Assembly: GCA_015698045.1 (NCBI GenBank)
Contig: BLAL01000068.1
Location: forward strand, 558,001 to 622,000
Length of the DNA: 64,000 nt
Origin: Rhizophagus clarus
Lineage: Eukaryota; Glomeromycota; Glomeromycetes; Glomerales; Glomeraceae
Reading direction: 5' to 3'
The position numbers were made by a program, and so were the translations under genes. Below the pieces are notes generated by a model. It made no database searches and had not been told where the DNA came from. It worked only from the letters and a program-made list of their open reading frames with translations. Positions 57,444 to 64,000 of this stretch are shown here, piece by piece (position 1 is the stretch's first letter; each line of letters opens with the position of its first letter).

Positions 57444-57923
57444 ATGCTCCCTTGTAAAGCTAATAACGTTGTTAGAGATAATCGAAAGTGGTATTCACCA
57501 AATTGGACAGAAAAGGGCGAATTTACATTCTGTGAAGAATGTTATCATAAATTCATCAAAGATACATCTTTAAGCGTATATATAAGAAAAGATGGAGAAT
57601 TTGAAGCATGCAGTTATGATTTCAAACCTAGTGTAAGACAACAATGGTCACTCGCCGTAAATAAAAATGACATTGGTCAATTTAAAAAGTACGTCGATTA
57701 TAAGATCTATGAAATCAAATTTCTAAAAGCTCAAATGGATACTGAATTAGCACGACAAAGTATGTTAATTTCACAAAAAGGTGAAGTTATTTGTCTTAGC
57801 GCGGTGAGCGACGATTATGGATATGATGTTGAAAGTCGCCAAATTGATGTCGAACTTAGTAGGTCTATGGATATATATAGTAGTTACTGCAAAAAAATGA
57901 ATGAACTTTGCTTGTGGAATTAA
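57444..57923 (+). CDS. Conserved-looking hypothetical protein with four Cys
   Basis: An intact single-exon frame of 159 codons with no family recognised for certain. It opens MLPCKANNVVRDNRKWYSPN and has Cys at residues 4, 30, 33 (CEEC) and 56, with His35, which could form a zinc site. The middle (KPSVRQQWSLAVNKNDIGQF) and the rest are mostly helical and charged, with no signal peptide or membrane segment, so a soluble intracellular protein is likely. A TATA box lies ~90 bases upstream, and the base composition is higher in G+C than the flanks, as expected for a real exon. The aromatic/Cys-rich head followed by a helix resembles short lineage-specific fungal proteins; function is unknown. Confidence 0.7.
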   Translation: MLPCKANNVVRDNRKWYSPNWTEKGEFTFCEECYHKFIKDTSLSVYIRKDGEFEACSYDFKPSVRQQWSLAVNKNDIGQFKKYVDYKIYEIKFLKAQMDTELARQSMLISQKGEVICLSAVSDDYGYDVESRQIDVELSRSMDIYSSYCKKMNELCLWN

Positions 57924-57929
57924 TTAATC

Positions 57930-58600
57930 CGTTTAATGAAGTATCGTAGTATTTATTTTAGTAACACATTTGATATTATTTATTATAATTACCCAGTATA
58001 TTTTATTCCAGTTAATCCAATCATACATAACTTAATATATATATTAGTTCTTTCTTTGAACTAGTTTTTTAAAACATTTAACTCTAGGTTTGAAGAAATT
58101 GCAGCTTGAATTTATTTAAGTAACTGAATAGCTCGCTCCTCATTAATCTATTCTTATTTGATCCCAATCTCACTCCTTTTCGATAAAATAGTCAGTAATA
58201 GATCAAGCATCAATATAACTTACTTTTATATTTGATAAGATCGCCAGAGGAACTGATTAAACATTCGTACTTGCTTTTCTCTAATTTTTAAATTTGTTTA
58301 CAAAATGTTTATTATTTTGCTTACACCTGTTTGTTTCCATTACCGAAAATTGAATGATATTCTTTTTTAATTTCACGCAAAATTTCTAAATAATGACAAC
58401 AAGCTAGTCAGGCAGATGGGTAAAGAATAACCTGCTAATATAAATTATAGATTAATTAGTCCTTGAGGGTTCAATTCTCTCCTTTTCGCTACAAGAATTT
58501 ATGATCATCACTCAATCAATAAATCCTGTTAGTTTTGTCTTGTAAACGAGTTCGATTCCGCTACCCGGCTCATTATTACTTCATTTTAATATGAGAATGG
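57930..58600. other. Non-coding interval with two tRNA-like T-arm motifs
   Basis: GAGGGTTCAATTCTCTC at about 58466-58482 forms a 5-bp T-arm with a TTCAATT loop, and GAGTTCGATTCC lies near 58550-58561. No complete cloverleaf could be drawn around either. They may be decayed tRNA or tRNA-derived SINE pieces. Confidence 0.3.
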
Positions 58601-58914
58601 CTAATTTAAGAAATGTTCTGTTGTCGTGAAATTTGGAAGGGCCATTTCTTATTCTATATTTTCAAAAATATTATACCTTTTTTTCTTATTTTTATTTTTA
58701 AGAATCGAATAGTCCTTTCTGTGATGTCTCTTACTGTAAGTTAATTTAGTTTTATTAAGAACATGATAAGCTGAATTATCCGTCCAGGTCATGTGAATAT
58801 CACGAAAGTGAGGTTACTAAGTCATGTGATACAGATTTTGCTCGTAAAAATTCTTTTTTTTCTCTTTTTTGGCATGATCTATTTTATATTAATGTGAATG
58901 GCGGCGCACATCAT

Positions 58915-59420
58915 ATGTATATAAGATCCTTGGTAGAGTTTTTTTTTTTTTAGCTTCTTTTTTGGCAAAATGTTTTACTACCGTTCCGATTTACTCTCTT
59001 TTTTTTTTAAACGATTAAGATGTAGATTTTTGGTTTCTGGATACGTGGGAATTGAGTAAGAGTTTAGATATTGTTTTTTTTTTATTTATTCTAACGAATT
59101 ATTACTAACAGTTCGTTTTTTTTTCTTTTTTTAGGTGGTAAAGAATTTATCACGCAAAAATATAATATAACGAATATTTATAAACTTAAATTATATCTCA
59201 AACGATGAAAAGTTTATAAGCAAAGAAGATTTAGCAACGGCACGTCTCTATTTTAAACGGCCTGGACGCGTCAGGTCCGGAACGTAGGACTCAGAACTCG
59301 GTAAGTTTTTTAGGAAATTTTATTTTGACGAAACTTTTACAATAAAGTTTCGTTTCTTCCATTTTTTTAGACGGATATTTTCGGATAATTGGACGCGTAG
59401 GACTTCAGGCCTTGAGGTAT
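58915..59420 (+). repeat. Third intron-like/exon-like segment with a TATA-like start
   Basis: TATATAAGA at 58918-58926 is followed by ATTACTAACAGTTCG and a T tract ending TTTTTTTAG|GTGG (59101-59137). Further on comes the exon-like block ending AGAACTCG|GTAAGT (59299), an intron-like 71 bases ending CATTTTTTTAG (59370), and a block from ACGGATATTTTC to CTTGAG|GTATGT (59371-59417). Signals are good, but no long frame is open across the blocks, so it may be a non-coding transcript or a further unit of the 5.5- and 14.5-kb families. Confidence 0.45.
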
Positions 59421-59619
59421 GTAAACGATCTCTTTGATAATTATATATACTCATAATTATTTTGAAAAAAGTCAACGTTGTCTTAAATTAAAGTTTTTGC
59501 GGAAAATTCTCAGATGCGGTAACGTCCGTTTATATAAGAAATTTCGGCCTCCCCTTTATCTATGACCCGTTTGTTATGTTCGTTAATTCGTTCCAGGATT
59601 GATGGTGGATCCATCCGAG

Positions 59620-60690
59620 ATGAGTAAACTTCATTATCTTGACGTACTCCATCTCAATACCATACCAGATAAGTATTTCCGTATTTTCTCGTCTTTTTCA
59701 TCTTCGTATTGCATCTTCTTCCATTCTTCTGCCGTGACACCAAACGAATTTAGTTCCGATTCCGAGATGTGTATTTGGTTGGCCTTCATAATAACATTAG
59801 TCTTTGATCGAGCACGTGATTTCACGATCGACGCTACAGAAAATCCGTTTCTTCTTTGCGTATCCATGGCCCTGTGAAATCTGGATCTTGAGTGCTTTCC
59901 TTGACTGTCTGATCCATAAAATATTTATTGATAAAGTCAGCGAGCAAATATATTCGTCCTTTCAAAGAGACTTCTCGGGCAAATAACAGAGTGTATTTTT
60001 GCTGAATCGACAATAATCGATCAACCGAACTGGATTTATGTTGTGGGCCTTTAAGTTCCCTAAAAAGAGAGTATGTTGATCCCGACTTAATATCTTGAAA
60101 TAACATGTCTCCTGGAAACATTCTCACAATACAACGATGTTTTTCTTTTACAGGAGAATCGAGGAACCGGAACGGCTTAAACGTTTCTCTTGTTCTGAGT
60201 ATAGCCTCACTGTACAATGTATACTCTTATATCTACGGTGTCTTTTAATGGACAATTTTTCAATATGACCAAAATGTTTTCTAATTAATTGACCTATCTC
60301 CTCATCCGGTATGGACGAAGCATATCATATAAAATTATATCACGGATCTGCATTTATCGAACATGATCATCATAAATTTTGACGATGCTGATGCTCCGGG
60401 TACCGTAAGACTTTTGCTCAAATCCGTGCTACATTTTTTGTACTTAGTGATTATACCATTTTCGATCGATTTCTTTATCTTAATATTCTGCATCTTTTCT
60501 TTATTAAGTAAGTCCCTCGTTTTACCAATTTCTTTACTTAACCGAGCGATTTTGTTTGTTCTTTCACTTTCAACTCAGATTCCTTTTTTGCTAGCGATGA
60601 CTCACAGTCACAAGATTTGCGCTGTGCCTCCTGGAACCATGAGCGAAGTCGTTCGGTATTTTTCTCAAGGTGAATAATATCAAGTTATTG
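59620..60690 (-). pseudogene. Unknown coiled-coil protein gene, broken
   Basis: Minus-strand coding-like sequence in changing frames. First comes a charged coiled coil (ERLRSWFQEAQRKSCDCESS, KKESELKVKEQ, then SKEIGKTRDLLNKEKMQNIK) at 60690-60400, then PDEEIGQLIRKHFGHIEKL near 60310-60250. A 127-codon frame from 60217 (FRFLDSPVKEKHRCIVRMFP, KGRIYLLADFINKYFMDQTV) follows, and a last piece at 59867-59634 with RSKTNVIMKANQIHISESEL. Frame changes at about 60570, 60340, 60230 and 59850 leave no complete protein. The family is not recognised; it may be a lineage-specific repeat family, and some breaks could be introns. Plus-strand frames over it (59599-59877, 60363-60677) are shadows. Confidence 0.45.
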
Positions 60691-61299
60691 TATTTTAAAT
60701 TAAATAGTAATATTATTAATATCAAATAATTGCAAGAATAATTTTAGCCATAACTCCATGATTACCTAAAATTTTGCATGATTACTTCAGCCATTAATTT
60801 TAAAACTGTTAATTTATAACCCATAAAGTTTCAAGCTTCGACCAAACTCAAAATTTGATTAGATAATTGATATATATTAATTATTGAAAATTTTGGTCTA
60901 AAGCTAACTTTAGCATGATATTTAATATTTTAAACTATTAATATAATGATTTAATGTAATTTTTACACATTTATGGTTTGGAATGACACTTCAAAGTCAA
61001 TGTGATATCATATAGATTGTGATTGGCAAATGATTGGCACGTGATAATTATTAGTTACTATACGTTAATACTATTTATGTATGTGATGATTGATTCTATT
61101 ATTACTTATTTAAATTTTCATTTAGCTGAAGAATGTTTAATTACGAACTTGTGGTGATCTAGAAAGAGTGATGGTTCAGATTCTATAGCTTCCAATTGTT
61201 CATATTCACTAATTACTGACTTCTCAACAATATTATCTGCATATGGTGATACATATTTTGCTGTTGGTTAGCTATCATCATTTAGTTCCATCCATTTCG

Positions 61300-61690
61300 A
61301 ATTAATTATCCTTAATTAGTAAAAAAAAGTGTAAATATTTATTAGTAATTATCATATTAATAAATTAATTACTAAATTGTTGCCAGCCAATTTGCCACGC
61401 CTGATCTATTTTGACTTACCTATTTCGAGTTAAGTACCCTTATTTAGTTAGTGAAATTGATTATTAGTAATAATTTAATTAATATCACTGATTTAAATAA
61501 TTAGTGAGTTAGCCAAAAATGGAGCACATCACTGGTTGCCGATCATCTGGACTCAATAAATCCTGAGACAATCTACCATTATACCAATGGACCGCAGCAT
61601 GACACTAAATTTGGTCTGGTATGATGCCAAAATTGTATTTCAAGTTAAAATACCCTTATTTATAAATAAAATCTATTACCTACTAATTTG
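61300..61690. repeat. Three dispersed copies of a short AT-rich unit
   Basis: Words of the form TTTCGARTTAA..TACCCTTATTTA, followed by TATTAGTAAT, occur at about 61308, 61427 and 61637, separated by about 120 and 210 bases. No gene is supported between 60.7 and 62.2 kb. Confidence 0.5.
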
Positions 61691-62261
61691 CTGCAGTATC
61701 ATGATCCGTTTCAATTTGAAAAACTAAGCGTTATATACTTGAATCAAAAAAGAAAAAGTATTAATAAAAACGTGTAATTTAATTAAGAACTACAAATAAA
61801 AAAAAGAGGTAATAATTTATTGGTTTAATTTAGAAAATAATGATAAAACACGTAATAATATTTGTTGTTAAAAAAATATTAATAAAAAACATAATGGTCT
61901 ATTAAAAAATATAATTTACTGTAATTGAGAAATATTAATAAAAAGCGTAATAAATTTATAATATTAATAAAAAAGCGCGATCGATTAAAAATATTTAACA
62001 ATCAAAAACATTGCAAAATTCATAATAATTTTATTTAATTTACTGATAAATAACGTAATAATTTAGTAATATTATTAAAAAAAAAAAAAATATGGTTATT
62101 TAATTAATAGGAAATTTCCGAATTCTAAACAAAAACTGTAAGTCAATGATTTGCTTGGAAAAATTGCCGATTTGCTAAACTTCTATTAATCTGCTATTCC
62201 GAAACAAACAATCTATATCGTTATTATTTTTTGTGAAAAAAAAAGCTTACGGTCCTCCTCT

Positions 62262-62335
62262 GAACACAGATACAGAATCAGAATTCAGATATAGAATACA
62301 GATACAGAATACAGACACAGAATCAGATAAAGTAT
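62262..62335. repeat. ACAGATACAGAAT minisatellite
   Basis: About six degenerate tandem copies of a 11-16 bp unit (ACAGATACAGAATCAGAATT), followed by a perfect TATACAGTATACTGTATA palindrome at 62333-62350. Confidence 0.75.
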
Positions 62336-62889
62336 ACAGTATACTGTATACATAATATAAAACGAAAAGTCATTTAGGTCGCACGAATTACCAAAAAAAG
62401 GAGATTTTTTTGGGAAAAGGAAACTGTTATTACACAAAATGACCAAACAATCCGGTAAAACATAAAAAAACACAAAATTTGTTATTACGGTAACCCAAAT
62501 CTCTTGGCAGACCATCCATTATTATATTATGCTAATTAATAAGTAATGCATATACAATTTTGTATATAACTACAATAGTTTTTTTAAAAAAAAAAGTTAA
62601 AAGTTATCTGTGTAAAAAAAATAAATGATGCGCAAAGGACTATTCCAAATAATATAATGATTTTCGTAATGCAGATGATAGTGATGTAGGTGGTGGAATA
62701 GGTGACGGTGGAGGAGGTTAAACTAGTTTGATAAATAAGTAATAAACTTGGTGGTGTGACGGATTCTAGAATTAGCAAACGCTTTCTTAGTTTGACAAAC
62801 AAGTTATAAACTTGTAATATTATATAAATAGAATAAACTAACCTTTCATTGAATAACGATTATATTATTATTTGTGACCCGGATCGGTC

Positions 62890-62970
62890 CAGCATTTCCG
62901 AACCAATCATATCCATATGAAAATATTATGCATTAATTTATGTAGATCAAACGTCCTCGTACATAAAATA
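62890..62970 (+). promoter_or_regulatory. Promoter region of the second array gene
   Basis: The CCAAT box CGAACCAATCATA at about 62900-62911 and following words (TTATGCATTAATTTATG) match the region upstream of the gene at 40422. Instead of TATATAAA there is ACATAAAATAA at about 62961-62971. Confidence 0.5.
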
Positions 62971-63078
62971 ATTTCGAATTAGTAAGCATTTTGTTTTTAC
63001 TTGGATTTTACATAAAAATAATCGTTATAGTTTGTTATATATGACATAAATTTTATTCGAAATTATTCTTTTGAAACA

Positions 63079-64000
63079 ATGTCTTATCAAACCAACCTTT
63101 TAGCGAAACATAATATTCTGAGTCATCTAAAAAACAATTTTAAAATCTGGACTAGCAGAAATGAAAAAATTGATGATTTCATTCAAAAAAGGCAATTAGA
63201 AATAGTCGTATGTGAAGATATAGTATTTGAATGGATACCATACAATCAGTTTAATGAAATCAAGGAAACAGGCAAAAGTAGCCATACAACGATATATTCA
63301 GCATTATGGAGGGATGGTCCATTTAAATATAATAGCCAATTAAAGAGATATACAAGGAATTCAAAAAAAGAAGTTGCTTTAAAATATTTGCATAATTCTC
63401 AAGATCCCATTGATTTACTAATAAATGAGGTATAAATTTATGTATAATTAATATTTAAATAAATATATACTTATTTTACTATTATTTTCAGGCTAAAAAA
63501 TATTCAACAAAACATGAAGCAATTCTTGCATTGTATGGAATATCACAAGATCCAAATACAAATGATTACATTTTAGTTCAAAATAATTATGTCTTTATAA
63601 GTGAAAAAGAAAAAATTGATGATTTCATTTACGAAAAGCAATTAAAAACAAATAAGTATGAAGATATAGTATTTGAATGGATACCATATAATCAGTTTGA
63701 TGAAATTAAAGAAATAGGCAAATGCGATGATATATCAGTAGTATATTCGGCAATATGGAAGAATGGTCCATTAAAATATACGTGTAATGATGAATATACA
63801 AGAAGCTCAAATAAAAAAGTTGCCTTAAAATATTTACATAACTCTCAAGATTCCATTGATTCACTAATAAATGAGGTATAAAATTATGTATAATTAATAT
63901 ATAAATAAATATTTATTTATTTTGTTATTATTTTTCAGGCTAAAAAATATTCAACGAAACGTAGAACATTTCTTGCATTATATGGAATATCTCAAGATCC
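63079..64000 (+). CDS. Second kinase N-lobe repeat gene (5' part, runs off window)
   Basis: Exons 63079-63429, 63492-63875 and 63939 to beyond the window end, with GT-AG phase-0 introns of 62 and 63 bp at the same NE|AKKYS junction as the gene at 40422. Exon 1 carries the leader KIWTSRNEKIDDFI, FEWIPYNQF, VYSA-type loop (TTIYSALWRDGP) and VALKYLHNSQ with the beta-3 lysine retained; exon 2 is a full repeat unit with VALKYLH. Both exon lengths are whole codons (117 and 128). The start is chosen because it matches the leader and relative promoter position of the first gene. Whether it becomes another repeat array or proceeds to a complete kinase domain cannot be seen. Confidence 0.8.

Noticed and set aside
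58400-58580. Two possible tRNA genes (T-arm-like motifs)
   Set aside because: A T-arm can be drawn for the first, but no acceptor stem, D-arm or anticodon arm that fits; at most decayed tRNA or SINE pieces. A tRNA covariance-model scan would decide.
59599-59877. Plus-strand frames at 59.6-60.0 and 60.36-60.68 kb
   Set aside because: The minus strand of the same DNA gives charged, coiled-coil protein-like sequence; the plus frames are hydrophobic complements.

Overview
The window is strongly AT-rich eukaryotic DNA and is best explained as nuclear DNA of an arbuscular mycorrhizal fungus of the Rhizophagus irregularis type. The evidence is: short (about 62-76 bp) GT-AG introns; the R. irregularis-style kinase-like family (WIPYNQF...VYSAIWKDGPL...VALKCLH...); a Crinkler-type gene; a small secreted ML-domain protein; and a dense population of MULE, LINE, Helitron-like and short inverted-repeat elements. 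The species name is an inference from recognised families; no search was run.

Left part (1-22.4 kb). Mostly repeats. Positions 1-1558 and 17107-19045 are two copies of one segmental duplication; the second lies just upstream of an intact secreted ML-domain gene (16489-16944, minus). Between them are 3'-end fragments of a LINE, a 1.5-kb inverted-repeat element with 3-bp target duplication, arrays of intron-like/exon-like units (2.95-6.07 kb plus; 14.43-14.87 kb minus), a hairpin-rich tandem array, two Helitron-like 3' ends, and a TTAA element that landed in a 19-bp minisatellite.

Middle (22.4-38.9 kb). A broken Crinkler-family gene has a short inverted-repeat element 48 bp upstream of its start. 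Then come a degraded IS630/Tc1-like transposase and a kinase-like pseudogene cut off by a MULE transposon. The MULE carries a four-exon transposase gene with one in-frame stop, and holds a full-length but dead 8.7-kb LINE flanked by a 17-bp target-site duplication. This is a three-level nest: kinase pseudogene, MULE, LINE.

Right part (38.9-64 kb). The main object is an 18-exon gene (40422-48685) that stays in frame for 2,367 codons and consists of about 17 tandem copies of a kinase N-lobe fragment with no catalytic lobe. The exons form a higher-order A-B-C repeat of about 1.45 kb, and each exon class has its own replacement of the beta-3 lysine (Tyr, Asn, Arg). A second gene of the same design, with a related promoter, starts at 63079 and runs off the window. 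Between the two are degraded transposase, SAM-domain and membrane-protein remnants, further short elements, one intact Cys-containing hypothetical gene (57444-57923), and a broken coiled-coil gene of unknown family.
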